Below are positions 53,377 to 62,864 of a stretch of DNA of 64,000 nucleotides, one piece after another. A program made the position numbers and the translations under genes. The notes beneath the pieces are model-generated. The model was given only the letters and a program-made list of their open reading frames with translations, searched no databases and was not told the origin of the DNA. Origin of the DNA: Mammaliicoccus sp. Dog046 (GTDB taxonomy: Bacteria; Bacillota; Bacilli; Staphylococcales; Staphylococcaceae); NCBI RefSeq assembly GCF_034039665.1, contig NZ_CP120131.1, forward strand, positions 1,846,446 through 1,910,445, in the 5' to 3' direction. Position 1 is the first letter of the stretch. Each line of letters opens with the position of its first letter.

Positions 53377-55056
53377 TTATTTAGATTTTGCTCCAGCGAT
53401 TTCTACTTCTTTAAGTGAGTAGTCTCCACCGAATTTATGTTGTTGCCAATTTTTAACATAAGGTTGACGTAAACGTGCTACACCATCTTGATACACAGGT
53501 GCAATTGCTGCATCATCTAATAACATACCTTCTGCTTTTTGTAATAATTTCAAACGTTTTTCAGCATTTTCATCTTTAAGCATTTCATCTGAATTTGCTT
53601 CATCTAAAGCTTTGTCATATTCAGGATTACTATATCCACTTTGGTTATGTGGACTATCTTTCTTGAATAAATCTAGGTAAGTTGTTGGATCTGGATAGTC
53701 AGGACCCCAACCACCGTATGCTACATCATAATCTTTGTTACTTTCTAATTTAAGTTTTTGCTTAAATGGTTGTTGTTTAATTTTAATCGTAACACCTGGA
53801 AGATTAGATTCAATTTGTTCTTTCATAAATTGACCTGCTTTTTTACTTTCTTCCGCATCATAAGTTAAATATTCAATAGTAAACTTATCTTTACCTAATT
53901 CTTTTTTAGCTTTGTCATAAAGTTTTTTAGCTTCTTTTTTATCATAATTTAATGGTGATTTAACGCCATCTTTGTAGTCTTTACCATCTGGCATTTTAAC
54001 GAAATCTTTAATCATTAAAGTATCACTTGGTAATGAACCATTTTTCAATAATGAATCAGTATACGCATTTTTATCATATGATTTTGCTAATGCTTTACGA
54101 AGATTTTCATTTGCTAAATCTTTATTTTTCGTTTGATTCAATCTGATAAATCTACTTGTTGCAACTAGTTCAGTTGTGAAGTCTTTTCTTTTTTTGTACT
54201 TCGCAACGTTTTGAGATTCAATAACTACTGAATCTGCTTTACCTGTTTCATATAAGTTCAATGCAGTTTGTAAATCTTTAATAACTTTATAATTTACTTC
54301 ACCTAATTTAACTTTATCTTTATCCCAATATTCTTTATTAGGTTTTAAAGTCCACTTATCTTCAGTTTTCCATTGTGATAATACGAATGGTCCATTTGAA
54401 AGTGTTGTTTCAACAGTTGTACCGTATTTGTCCCCTTGTTTCTTAACAAATTTCTCATTTTGTGGATTGAATGAACCAAATGCTAATAATGCTTGCATCC
54501 AAGGTACATCTTTCACTAATTTAATTTGTAATGTATGATCGTCTACTGCTTTTACACCTAATTCTTCAGGTTTTTTCTTACCAGCAGTGATTTCTTTTGC
54601 GTTTTCGATATTTTCAAACATATATGCATACTCAGCTGCTGTTTTTGGATCAACTGTTCTTTGCCAAGCGAATACAAAGTCCTTAGCCGTTACAGGGTCA
54701 CCATTTTGCCATTTAGCGTTATCTTTTAATTTGATCGTCCAAGTTTTCCCGTCAGCTGATTTTTCTGGTTCTCCTTTTGCTACACCTGGAATTGGTTTAT
54801 CATTTTTATCTAAAACATATAAACCTTCCATTGTTTGTGCAAATGTAAAGAATGCTACTTGGTCAGTTGCTAAAGATGGATCTAAAGTTGGAATATCAGA
54901 TGTTGAAACTAAGTTTAAAACATTTTCTTTTTTCTCAGTTTTAACGCCACCTTTACTGCCACCCTCTTCATTTTTCGATCCTCCACCACTACATGCCGCT
55001 AACGTTAAAACAGCTGCAACTAATAAAGATACTAATACCGAAAGTCTTTTCCTCAT
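53377..55056 (-). CDS. oppA: OppA-like peptide-binding lipoprotein (first of four, opp-proximal)
   Basis: This 559-residue lipoprotein begins MRKRLSVLVSLLVAAVLTLA with the lipobox LAAC at Cys 22. The core motifs are WTIKLKDNAKWQNGDPVTAKD, GPFVLSQWKTEDKWTL and DYPDPTTYLDLFKKDSPHNQ. It lies directly after oppF with a 151-base gap that carries a CodY-like box (one mismatch). It is the most likely dedicated receptor of this OppBCDF system. It pairs by sequence with the second copy. AAGGGGG precedes the ATG. Confidence 0.92.
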   Translation of the reverse strand: MRKRLSVLVSLLVAAVLTLAACSGGGSKNEEGGSKGGVKTEKKENVLNLVSTSDIPTLDPSLATDQVAFFTFAQTMEGLYVLDKNDKPIPGVAKGEPEKSADGKTWTIKLKDNAKWQNGDPVTAKDFVFAWQRTVDPKTAAEYAYMFENIENAKEITAGKKKPEELGVKAVDDHTLQIKLVKDVPWMQALLAFGSFNPQNEKFVKKQGDKYGTTVETTLSNGPFVLSQWKTEDKWTLKPNKEYWDKDKVKLGEVNYKVIKDLQTALNLYETGKADSVVIESQNVAKYKKRKDFTTELVATSRFIRLNQTKNKDLANENLRKALAKSYDKNAYTDSLLKNGSLPSDTLMIKDFVKMPDGKDYKDGVKSPLNYDKKEAKKLYDKAKKELGKDKFTIEYLTYDAEESKKAGQFMKEQIESNLPGVTIKIKQQPFKQKLKLESNKDYDVAYGGWGPDYPDPTTYLDLFKKDSPHNQSGYSNPEYDKALDEANSDEMLKDENAEKRLKLLQKAEGMLLDDAAIAPVYQDGVARLRQPYVKNWQQHKFGGDYSLKEVEIAGAKSK

Positions 55057-55087
55057 ATAGTATTTCCCCCTTGTTCTCCTTCTTCTG

Positions 55088-55102
55088 AATTTTCAGAAGA
55101 TT
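55088..55102 (-). promoter_or_regulatory. CodY-like box before oppA
   Basis: AATTTTCAGAAGATT matches the CodY consensus AATTTTCWGAAAATT with one mismatch and is also part of the 20-base palindrome TCTTCTGAA-TT-TTCAGAAGA at 55081-55100. It stands 31 bases upstream of the oppA start. Site function is inference. Confidence 0.55.
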
Positions 55103-55207
55103 TATAATTTTATTATATTTTAAAATTGTACGAAATACAATAGGCTTTCATACAATATTTAAACCTTTGTTATATTGCTAAAATTTAATTGATTATTCCC
55201 TTGTCAA

Positions 55208-56173
55208 TTAAGCCTCTGTTAAATCAAATGTTTTATTATAGTTTTCTTTTTTCTCAGCAAATTCTTTCTCTGAACAATATACAAAGTGGTCTGGACCAAC
55301 TTCTCTCAGTTCCAGCTGATCATCATCTGTATACTTATGAATTTCTGGGTTGTAGGATGATCTCGTTCTTGTACGTTCAGAATCTGGGTCAGGTAAAGGA
55401 ATCGCTGATAACAATGATTTCGTATATTCATGTTGAGGGTGTTTATAGATTTGATCAGATGGTCCAAGTTCAACCAATTTACCAAAGTACATAACACCAA
55501 TTCTATCTGAGATATATTTAACCATTGATAAATCATGAGCAATGAATAAGAATGTAATTCCTTTTTCATCTTGTAATTTCTGCATTAAGTTCACAACTTG
55601 CGCTTGAATAGAAACATCTAATGCTGAAATAGGTTCATCGGCAATAATAAATTCTGGTTCTACTGCCAATGCCCTAGCAATCCCTAGCCTTTGACGTTGC
55701 CCTCCAGAGAATTCATGAGGATATCTATTCGCATGCTCTTTAGATAAACCTACTGTTTCTAACAATTCATAAACACGTTTTTTTCTTTCTTCTTTGCTTG
55801 AAACTAATTTATGAACATCTAATCCTTCAGCTACAATATCCATTACTTTTAATCTAGGATTTAAAGAAGCATAAGGATCTTGGAATATCATTTGCATACG
55901 TCTATTAAATCTAAGTAAATCTTTTCTCTTTTTAATATTTTGAATATCAACTTGATCAAAGATTACCTTTCCATCCGTAGCATCATATAATTTAATAAGT
56001 GTGCGGCCAGTTGTGGATTTCCCACAACCAGATTCACCTACTAGCCCCAATGTTTCGCCTCTATAAATTTTAAATGAAATATCATCAACTGCACGTACTT
56101 CATTTTTCTTACCAACGTTAAAATATTGTTTTAAATTTTGAACATCAATTAGCACGTCTTTTTTTTCAGCCAT
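55208..56173 (-). CDS. oppF: Oligopeptide ABC transporter ATPase OppF
   Basis: This 321-residue ATPase powers peptide import together with OppD. Walker A is GESGCGKSTTGRT near residue 47, the signature motif is SGGQRQRLGIARAL, and Walker B is EFIIADEPISALD. The C-terminal oligopeptide/dipeptide extension (PLPDPDSERTRTR) is typical. The start overlaps the oppD stop by one base (TAATG), indicating coupling. The ribosome site is GAGGGTGA. Confidence 0.94.
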   Translation of the reverse strand: MAEKKDVLIDVQNLKQYFNVGKKNEVRAVDDISFKIYRGETLGLVGESGCGKSTTGRTLIKLYDATDGKVIFDQVDIQNIKKRKDLLRFNRRMQMIFQDPYASLNPRLKVMDIVAEGLDVHKLVSSKEERKKRVYELLETVGLSKEHANRYPHEFSGGQRQRLGIARALAVEPEFIIADEPISALDVSIQAQVVNLMQKLQDEKGITFLFIAHDLSMVKYISDRIGVMYFGKLVELGPSDQIYKHPQHEYTKSLLSAIPLPDPDSERTRTRSSYNPEIHKYTDDDQLELREVGPDHFVYCSEKEFAEKKENYNKTFDLTEA

Positions 56174-57246
56174 TAGAACGTCACCCTCTCTACACGTTTT
56201 GGCTTATCAAATTGTTCTGGAGTTTCTCTTTGCTTTAATTTAACTGCTTCTGGTAATTCAACCTTTGGCGCTCTCTCGTCTAATAACCAAGATTTCACGA
56301 AATGCGTTGGTGAAACTTGGAACCAAGGTGGCTCTTCCTGATAGTCAATATCTAAAGCATATTCACTACGTCTAGCAAAAGCATCGCCAATTGGTGGCTT
56401 AATTAAGTCTGGTGGTGTTCCCGGTATTGCGAGTAACTCTGTATCATGTGCTGTTTCTAAACTAGGCATTGATGATAACAGTCCCCAAGTATAAGGATGT
56501 TTAGGGTTATAGAATATTTCATCTACTGAACCTGTCTCAACAATTTGCCCACCATACATTACTGCTACTCTATCTGCTACGTTTGCTACAACTCCTAAAT
56601 CATGTGTAATAAATATAATAGATGTATCTATTTTATGTTGTAGTTCTTTCATTAATTCCAAGATTTGCGCTTGAATCGTAACATCTAGCGCTGTAGTTGG
56701 TTCGTCAGCGATTAATACTTTAGGATCACATGCCAAAGCTGTAGCTATGACAATACGTTGTCTTTGCCCACCAGAGAATTGGTGAGGATAGTTATTAAAT
56801 CTTTCTTTCGCTTTCGGTAAACCAACTAAATTCAAAATATCTAAAGCTCTACTTTTAGCATCATGTTTTGATAATTTCTGATGCTTAATAAGTGGTTCCA
56901 TAACTTGTTTACCAATTTTCATCGTTGGATTTAATGATGTCATTGGATCTTGGAATATCATCCCAATTTCTTTCCCGCGTATCTTTTGCATTTCTTTTTC
57001 ACTTAACTTGGCTAGGTCTTTACCATCGAATAAGATAGAACCTTCTTTGATTCTTCCTACTTTTCTAGGTAACAATTGCATGAGCGCTTTCGTTGTAACT
57101 GATTTCCCTGAACCTGATTCACCAACGATTGCTAATGTTTCCCCTTTATCTAAGTAAAAATCTACACCTCTTACAGCTTGTACTTCCCCCGCGTCAATAT
57201 CGAAGGAAACTTTTAAATTATTAACTTCAAGTATTCTTTTGGCCAT
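56173..57246 (-). CDS. oppD: Oligopeptide ABC transporter ATPase OppD
   Basis: This 357-residue ATPase has Walker A GESGSGKSVTTKAL near residue 42, signature SGGQRQRIVIATAL and Walker B KVLIADEPTTALD. The C-terminal region with PGTPPDLIKPPIGDAFARR is the oligopeptide-transporter extension, although the usual Cys cluster of Fe-S-containing members is not seen (ARRSEYALDI). AAGGAGG precedes the ATG. It lies between oppC (17 bases) and oppF (one-base overlap). Confidence 0.94.
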   Translation of the reverse strand: MAKRILEVNNLKVSFDIDAGEVQAVRGVDFYLDKGETLAIVGESGSGKSVTTKALMQLLPRKVGRIKEGSILFDGKDLAKLSEKEMQKIRGKEIGMIFQDPMTSLNPTMKIGKQVMEPLIKHQKLSKHDAKSRALDILNLVGLPKAKERFNNYPHQFSGGQRQRIVIATALACDPKVLIADEPTTALDVTIQAQILELMKELQHKIDTSIIFITHDLGVVANVADRVAVMYGGQIVETGSVDEIFYNPKHPYTWGLLSSMPSLETAHDTELLAIPGTPPDLIKPPIGDAFARRSEYALDIDYQEEPPWFQVSPTHFVKSWLLDERAPKVELPEAVKLKQRETPEQFDKPKRVERVTF

Positions 57247-57263
57247 TATTCATTTCCTCCTTA

Positions 57264-58322
57264 TTATTTACGCATTTTAGGGTCAAAAGCATCTCTTAAT
57301 CCATCACTAAACAAGTAGAAGAATAAGATTAATAAACTTAATATCACAGCTGGTACGAATAATTCATGTGGATATTGTAATAACATTTTTCTACCGCTAT
57401 CTACTAATGAACCTAATGAAGCTTGTGGTGCTGGAATTCCTAATCCAATAAAGCTTAAGAATGCTTCAAAGAAGATTGCACTTGGTACTGTAAACATTGA
57501 AGTTACAATAATTGGTCCAAGCGTATTCGGTAAAATATGTTTAAAAATTAATTTAGAATTTGAAACACCTAAAGTTCTTGAAGCCATTACAAATTCTTGT
57601 TCTTTAAGTTTTAAGAATTGTCCACGTACGATACGACTCATACCTAACCAACCTGTTACAGTCATTGCTAGAATAATTGTCCACATCGATGGATCAAATA
57701 GTAATACGAATAAAATAACTACAATTAAGTTTGGAATTGAAGATAATATCTCTACAATACGTTGCATAATATCATCAAGTCTTCCGCCATAATATCCAGA
57801 TATAGCACCGTAGATGACACCAATTAAAATATCAAGTGCTGCTGCAACTACACCTATAAATAATGATACTTGTGCACCTTTCCAAGTTCGCGTCCATTGG
57901 TCACGACCAAGTTCGTCTGTACCAAACCAATAATATTCTTTTACTCCTGCACCTTCATATGCATCGTAACCGTCTTTATCTAAACCGTTAAATGGTAAAA
58001 ATGGCACTTTATCAAGTACAGGTACTTTTGGCGGTAAATGTTGTTGTGCTACATTTTGATCACTAAATTTATGATCGTTCATATGTGGTCCAACTAATGC
58101 CATTATTGTAAGTAAAATTAAACCAATTAATCCGATAACAGCTGGTCTATTTCTTTTTAATTGAACCCAAGCATCTTGCCAAAAAGTACGACTCTTTCTT
58201 TCGAATTTCTCTTCAACAACACTTTCTCTACCTTGTAAAACAAAATTTTCTGAAGGTATTCCTTCCGATGTATGCGTAACTGCCGCATTATCATTTATAT
58301 TATTTGTATCATTCTTAGTCAT
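57264..58322 (-). CDS. oppC: Oligopeptide ABC transporter permease OppC
   Basis: This 352-residue permease has a hydrophilic N-terminus (Asn/Asp-rich, residues 1-55), a first membrane helix near 60-80, an extracytoplasmic loop, and five further helices. The EAA-type loop SRTLGVSNSKLIFKHILPN near residue 245 contacts the ATPases. It starts one base inside the oppB stop (TAATG) behind GGAGG, so both are coupled. Confidence 0.93.
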   Translation of the reverse strand: MTKNDTNNINDNAAVTHTSEGIPSENFVLQGRESVVEEKFERKSRTFWQDAWVQLKRNRPAVIGLIGLILLTIMALVGPHMNDHKFSDQNVAQQHLPPKVPVLDKVPFLPFNGLDKDGYDAYEGAGVKEYYWFGTDELGRDQWTRTWKGAQVSLFIGVVAAALDILIGVIYGAISGYYGGRLDDIMQRIVEILSSIPNLIVVILFVLLFDPSMWTIILAMTVTGWLGMSRIVRGQFLKLKEQEFVMASRTLGVSNSKLIFKHILPNTLGPIIVTSMFTVPSAIFFEAFLSFIGLGIPAPQASLGSLVDSGRKMLLQYPHELFVPAVILSLLILFFYLFSDGLRDAFDPKMRK

Positions 58323-59248
58323 TATTTTTTACCTCCTTGCACACGTATTCTTGGATCAATCAATCCATAAAGAACGTCTACGATAAAGATTGAAATAATA
58401 AACAAGAAACTAAATAGTAAAGTTAAAGCCATAATAACTGGATAGTCATTTGTTTGAATTGAACGAACGAATTGGTCACCTAATCCTGGTACACCAAATA
58501 TATTCTCGATTGTAAGTGTACCTGTTAAAATCCCCGCTAACATAGGTACAATAACAGTTACAATTGGAATTAATCCATTTCTTACTGCATGTATGAAAAT
58601 TACTCGTCCACTCGACATCCCTTTGGCTCTCGCAAGTTCTATGTAATCAGAACCTAAGACCTCTATCATCTCTGAACGAATGTAACGTGCAATTGTTGCT
58701 GTTACACTAGCCGCTAGAGCAATCGATGGTAATACAGCTGTCATAAATCCATCCCAACCTGCTACAGGGAAGATTTGCCATTCTACTGCAAATACATATT
58801 GTAGCAATACTGCCAGAACAAATGATGGTACGGATATAAATATTACCGATAAGAAGGTGGCCCCGTAATCTATAAATGTGTTTTGCCTGATTGCAGCAAC
58901 GATACCGAGTAATAGCCCCGTTATTGTTCCTAAAATCATTGCATATGTTCCCATCTCAACTGATGGTCCTAATCTTGGTTTAATAAGTCCCCATACTTCT
59001 CTGTTATCGTATTGGAATGAAATCCCAAAATCACCTTGTGCAACGCTCTTCAAATAATTTGCGTACTGTACTGGTACAGGATCATTCAAACCATACTTTT
59101 CATTGATGATCACCTTTTGTTCCTCTGATAATTTTTCATCATTGTAAGGTGAACCTGGTAACAATTTCATTAAGAAAAATGTTATCGTCATAATTAAAAA
59201 CAATGATATGAACATATAAATAATACGTTTCAAAGTATACCTAACCAT
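58322..59248 (-). CDS. oppB: Oligopeptide ABC transporter permease OppB
   Basis: This 308-residue permease has six membrane helices, the first at residues 9-30. The EAA loop reads ELARAKGMSSGRVIFIHAVRNG near residue 205. It is the first gene of the opp operon. AGGAGG precedes the ATG. A promoter with a CodY-like box just upstream is at 59313-59361, in line with CodY repression of opp genes known in staphylococci. Confidence 0.94.
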   Translation of the reverse strand: MVRYTLKRIIYMFISLFLIMTITFFLMKLLPGSPYNDEKLSEEQKVIINEKYGLNDPVPVQYANYLKSVAQGDFGISFQYDNREVWGLIKPRLGPSVEMGTYAMILGTITGLLLGIVAAIRQNTFIDYGATFLSVIFISVPSFVLAVLLQYVFAVEWQIFPVAGWDGFMTAVLPSIALAASVTATIARYIRSEMIEVLGSDYIELARAKGMSSGRVIFIHAVRNGLIPIVTVIVPMLAGILTGTLTIENIFGVPGLGDQFVRSIQTNDYPVIMALTLLFSFLFIISIFIVDVLYGLIDPRIRVQGGKK

Positions 59249-59312
59249 TGTTTTGCCTCCTATCCCCTCTTCGAAATGATATTTCTTTTAATATTCAGAA
59301 ATATTTAAATAC

Positions 59313-59361
59313 ATTATACATAATTTATACAATATAAATCAATATGAATTTTCTGAATTTT
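59313..59361 (-). promoter_or_regulatory. opp operon promoter with CodY-like box
   Basis: On the minus strand a -35 TTGATT (59337-59342) and a -10 TATAAT (59313-59318) are 18 bases apart. AATTTTCTGAATTTT at 59347-59361, two mismatches from the CodY consensus, lies just upstream; a weaker box (three mismatches) lies at 59290-59304, past the -10. The rest of 59249-59625 is AT-rich. Confidence 0.6.
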
Positions 59362-59625
59362 AGAATATGAAAACCTTTAATACCCTAATTTGTTTACTGC
59401 AATAAAGCGACAACGCGACGATGTTATACATATTAATAGCATAAATATACATTATCAATATAGTAATTACTTATTTTTTCTAATTTTCAGTTAGTTTTCA
59501 TGTACTTGCATACAAAAAATATACATGAGTAAATTTACAAGAATAATTTTATTAAGTTCCGCAAAACATAATATTTTTTTATCTGTTATAATACAAATAC
59601 AAGAAAAAATAAGAGGTTGATCATT

Positions 59626-59997
59626 ATGAAATATTGGTATATTATATCTTTGGTGTATATTGTTATCTTTTTACTACTAAGCGTTGTCTTCATGAATCAT
59701 TTAGATCAAGCGAGTAATATTTACTTCTATATTATGACGGTATTGTTTGCGGTAAGTTGGTTTATGGCAATGAGGCAAGATGGCGTTGGAGATGTTTCTA
59801 AACAAGCGATTAGAAAATTTAATTTCCACATGAAATCCAAAGCATCACAAGAGTATTTAAAAAATGATGACATGTTGAATCCAAATATGAAAGACATACA
59901 TATTAAAGAGAGAAAGAGAATCAATTGGTTACTACCGTTTGTAGTACTTAGCACTATTTTCTTTATCATTTCTATTTTATTAGGATTTGTTGTTTAA
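59626..59997 (+). CDS. DUF3899-like membrane protein
   Basis: This 123-residue protein has two N-terminal helices (about residues 3-25 and 30-48), a charged middle with MRQDGVGDVSKQAIRKFN and one C-terminal helix (100-122). It fits DUF3899 as I remember it, a family found at this spot between opp and fabF in staphylococci. The function is unknown. The ATG at 59626 is used, with AGAGG nine or so bases before it; an in-frame TTG at 59617 is too close to that site. Confidence 0.72.
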   Translation: MKYWYIISLVYIVIFLLLSVVFMNHLDQASNIYFYIMTVLFAVSWFMAMRQDGVGDVSKQAIRKFNFHMKSKASQEYLKNDDMLNPNMKDIHIKERKRINWLLPFVVLSTIFFIISILLGFVV

Positions 59998-60018
59998 TAT
60001 TTTTTAGCGGTGAGTTCT

Positions 60019-60164
60019 AATCGCACGATGCCTCCAAGGTTTTCCCGAGATATCGTGCGTTTCAGTACCAATCGCACGAAGTCTTCAGGATTTTGCCGAG
60101 ATATCGTGCGTTTCAGTACCAATCGCACGAAGTCTTCAGGTTTTTGCCGAGACATCGTGCGATT
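60019..60164. repeat. Tandem hairpin array, 51-bp period, three copies
   Basis: ATCGCACGA starts at 60020, 60071 and 60122, an exact 51-bp period. The hairpin TCGTGCG-TTTCAGTACCAAT-CGCACGA matches the family at 19.5 kb, but the spacer (AGTCTTCAGGATTTTGCCGAGA) is of a different sequence. It lies between the convergent DUF3899 and fabF genes. ATTTTTTAGCG at 59999-60009 marks its left side. Confidence 0.93.
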
Positions 60165-60180
60165 TTTCATTTCAACATAC

Positions 60181-60223
60181 AAAAAAGAACCCGGGATATA
60201 AAATCCTGGGTTCTTTTTTTATT
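60181..60223. terminator. Bidirectional terminator
   Basis: A stem AAAAAAGAACCC-G-GGAT with ATCC-T-GGGTTCTTTTTT around a five-base loop lies between the DUF3899 and fabF genes. Confidence 0.9.
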
Positions 60224-60231
60224 ATGTTGTA

Positions 60232-61476
60232 TTATTTTTGATATTTTTTAAATACTAATACTGCGTTATGTCCACCGAATCCTAAGCTGTTACTCATTGC
60301 ATACTCAATATCTAATTGAGCTGATTTGTTAGGCGTATAATCTAAATCGATTTCTGGATCTGGTGTATTAGCATTGATTGTTGGTGCTACAACGCTATTT
60401 TGTATTGATAATGCTGTTAAAATAGACTCTACAGCACCTGTTGCGCCAAGTAAATGTCCCATCATTGACTTAGTTGAACTTACTTTTAAGTTCTTCGCTG
60501 CTTCTCCAAAAGTAGATTTAATCGCTAATACTTCATATAAATCTCCAATTGGTGTACTTGTTCCATGTGCATTTAAATATTGAATGTCAGATGGTTGAAT
60601 ACCAGCATCTTTAATTGCTGCTTGCATTGCACGAGCGCCACCTTCACCATTTTCTGCTGGTGCAGTAATATGGTAAGCATCTCCTGTTGAACCATATCCT
60701 ACTACTTCTGCGTAGATATGCGCGCCACGTGCTTCAGCTGATTCTAAAGATTCTAATATAACTACGCCTGCACCTTCACCCATGATGAAACCATCTCTAC
60801 CTTCTTGGAAAGGACGGCATGCAGTATTTTTATCAGGATTCGTTGATAATGCTTTGTTAGCACTAAATCCAGCCATTGCCATTTCAGTAATTGGAGCTTC
60901 TGCGCCACCTGCGATCATTAAGTCAGCATCTCCACGTTGGATGACTTTAAATGCATCACCGATTGAGTTTGTACCTGTAGCACAAGCAGTTACTGAACAA
61001 CCACTTGGACCTTTCGCACCTAAATCGATAGATACTTGACCAGTTGCCATATCAGGAATCATCATTGGTACGAAGAATGGACTTACTCTTTTAGGACCAC
61101 GTTTTAATAACATGTTATGAGAAACTTCAAATGTTTCCATACCACCGATACCTGATCCAATCCAAACACCAATACGATGACTGTTCTCATCTGTTATTTC
61201 ATATTTTGAATCTTTTAACGCTTCACGAGCAGCTACAATAGCGTATTGCGTGAATCTGTCCATTTTTCTAGCATCTTTTTTAGAAATATGATCTTCAACG
61301 TTAAAATCTTTTAATTCTCCCGCTAATTTTGCTGGGAATTCAGAAACATCTATTCTTGTTACTGCATCAATACCATTCACACCATTGATGGCATTTTCCC
61401 ATGTAGTCGGTACATCATTTCCTATAGGGTTTAACGTCCCTAAACCCGTCATTACAACACGTTTTTTCTCTGTCAT
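60232..61476 (-). CDS. fabF: Beta-ketoacyl-ACP synthase II
   Basis: This 414-residue condensing enzyme elongates acyl-ACP with malonyl-ACP. The Cys-His-His triad is visible: Cys in [10 protein letters not shown] near residue 165, His in [11 protein letters not shown] near 304 and His in [11 protein letters not shown] near 341. TAGGAGG precedes the ATG. fabH stands 14 bases upstream, so the two form the fabHF operon behind the FapR-type operator. Confidence 0.97.
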   Translation of the reverse strand: MTEKKRVVMTGLGTLNPIGNDVPTTWENAINGVNGIDAVTRIDVSEFPAKLAGELKDFNVEDHISKKDARKMDRFTQYAIVAAREALKDSKYEITDENSHRIGVWIGSGIGGMETFEVSHNMLLKRGPKRVSPFFVPMMIPDMATGQVSIDLGAKGPSGCSVTACATGTNSIGDAFKVIQRGDADLMIAGGAEAPITEMAMAGFSANKALSTNPDKNTACRPFQEGRDGFIMGEGAGVVILESLESAEARGAHIYAEVVGYGSTGDAYHITAPAENGEGGARAMQAAIKDAGIQPSDIQYLNAHGTSTPIGDLYEVLAIKSTFGEAAKNLKVSSTKSMMGHLLGATGAVESILTALSIQNSVVAPTINANTPDPEIDLDYTPNKSAQLDIEYAMSNSLGFGGHNAVLVFKKYQK

Positions 61477-61490
61477 TTTCTAAGTTCCTC

Positions 61491-62432
61491 CTATTTACCC
61501 CAGCGTAATGTTATGGCACCCCAAGTCAAGCCGCCACCAAATCCAACTAGGACTAATGTATCGTTATCTTTTATTTTACCTTGTTCTAATTCATATGCAA
61601 TACTTAAGGGTATTGATGCCGCAGATGTATTCCCAAATCTATCCACAGTCACACTCATTTTTTCTTTTTCAATCCCTAAACGTTCTCTTGCAGATTCCAT
61701 AATTCTAATATTTGCTTGGTGAGGTACAAACATATCGATATCTTCAGATTGTAGACCTGCTTTTTCAACTACTTTAGTTGATGCTTCACCCATAATTCTT
61801 ACAGCAAATTTAAATACTTCTCTACCGTTCATTTTAATTGTATGTTCATCCATGTCTTGATATAAGTATGGACCACCATTCCCGTCAGAGCCTAATTCAA
61901 CACCTAAGATACCTTTACCTTCAGAAACTTCGCCAATAACTGCAGCGCCAGCACCGTCACCAAATAGTATCGCTGTACTTCTATCATGCATATCCGTTAT
62001 TTTAGATAATTTATCTGCACCTACAACAAGTACATTTTTATAAAGACCAGAATTGACGAAAGCTTGAGCTGTAGCAATACCGTAAATAAATCCAGTACAA
62101 GCTGCAAGTTGGTCCATTGAAGGTACTTTATTTAAACCAAGACGCTTTTGAAGTGTTGTTGCAACTGTTGGAAATGGTTTATCCCCTGTAGATGTTGCTA
62201 CAATGATCATTTCAATTTCATCATTATCTAATCCTGAATCTTCAATAGCACGTTTAGCCGCTTCGTAAGCTAAATCACTTGTATCTTGGTCTTCGTTTGC
62301 AAATCTTCTTTCTTTTATACCAGTCATTTTAGTAATCCATTCATCGGATGTTTCTAAATAACTTTCAAAATGTTCATTTTTTACCACTCGATCCGGTGCA
62401 TATGCACCAAAACCTTTTATACCAATATCCAT
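61491..62432 (-). CDS. fabH: Beta-ketoacyl-ACP synthase III
   Basis: This 313-residue enzyme starts fatty-acid synthesis by joining an acyl-CoA primer (branched in staphylococci) to malonyl-ACP. The Cys-His-Asn triad is visible in [10 protein letters not shown] near residue 112, [10 protein letters not shown] near 238 and [10 protein letters not shown] near 268. AGAAGGTG precedes the ATG. It is the first gene of fabHF and has a FapR-type operator at 62461-62477. Confidence 0.97.
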   Translation of the reverse strand: MDIGIKGFGAYAPDRVVKNEHFESYLETSDEWITKMTGIKERRFANEDQDTSDLAYEAAKRAIEDSGLDNDEIEMIIVATSTGDKPFPTVATTLQKRLGLNKVPSMDQLAACTGFIYGIATAQAFVNSGLYKNVLVVGADKLSKITDMHDRSTAILFGDGAGAAVIGEVSEGKGILGVELGSDGNGGPYLYQDMDEHTIKMNGREVFKFAVRIMGEASTKVVEKAGLQSEDIDMFVPHQANIRIMESARERLGIEKEKMSVTVDRFGNTSAASIPLSIAYELEQGKIKDNDTLVLVGFGGGLTWGAITLRWGK

Positions 62433-62460
62433 TATATTGACACCTTCTTATAATCTGTTG

Positions 62461-62505
62461 TTATTATCAGGTACTAATTTAACATATTTATACTACTCTA
62501 CACAA
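62461..62505 (-). promoter_or_regulatory. FapR operator and fabHF promoter
   Basis: The minus strand reads TTAGTACCTGATAATAA at 62461-62477, one mismatch from the FapR consensus core TTAGTACCTGATACTAA. A -35 TTGTGT (62500-62505) and a -10 TTAAAT (62477-62482) are 17 bases apart, with the -10 touching the box. FapR represses fab genes until malonyl-CoA relieves it. Confidence 0.8.
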
Positions 62506-62618
62506 GCTTCGCACATTGATTACAAAAATTTTAAATCGTTTTCATCTGAATAGGTATACTTTTAAAAGAAAGTTAATTATAATGAAATGTATGATATTAA
62601 TGTTACGGAGGAATAGAA

Positions 62619-62822
62619 ATGCATTATATTCTTACATTTATATGGGCATTCGCTTTATCACAAATGTTAAACTTTGTACTCCACAGTTTAGGTGGTAGCG
62701 AAGAGGCACTTAACTTTGTTAGTCCTACGATTTATGCAATTGTGTTTTTAGTTATAATTATTATTTTAGACTTATTAATTGGTAAATCTACTTCTAACGT
62801 ACAAGATTCAAAACATTCATAA
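62619..62822 (+). CDS. DUF2929 family membrane protein (YjzD-like)
   Basis: This 67-residue protein has two membrane helices, MHYILTFIWAFALSQMLNFV and a second at about residues 35-55, joined by LHSLGGSEEALNF. This is the DUF2929/YjzD pattern. CGGAGG lies eight bases before the ATG. It is divergent from fabHF and convergent with clpB. The function is unknown. Confidence 0.8.
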   Translation: MHYILTFIWAFALSQMLNFVLHSLGGSEEALNFVSPTIYAIVFLVIIIILDLLIGKSTSNVQDSKHS

Positions 62823-62823
62823 A

Positions 62824-62864
62824 AAATAAGGCTTTGGCATCTTTTGCCAAAGCCTTATTTTTAT
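62824..62864. terminator. Bidirectional terminator
   Basis: A stem AATAAGGCTTTGGCA with its complement TGCCAAAGCCTTATT and flanking A/T runs lies between the DUF2929 gene and clpB. Confidence 0.93.

Noticed and set aside
59994-60201. Open frames on both strands with repeated residues inside the 51-bp array
   Set aside because: 51 is a multiple of three, so a repeat without stops gives a false repetitive frame on both strands. There is no ribosome site and no family resemblance.
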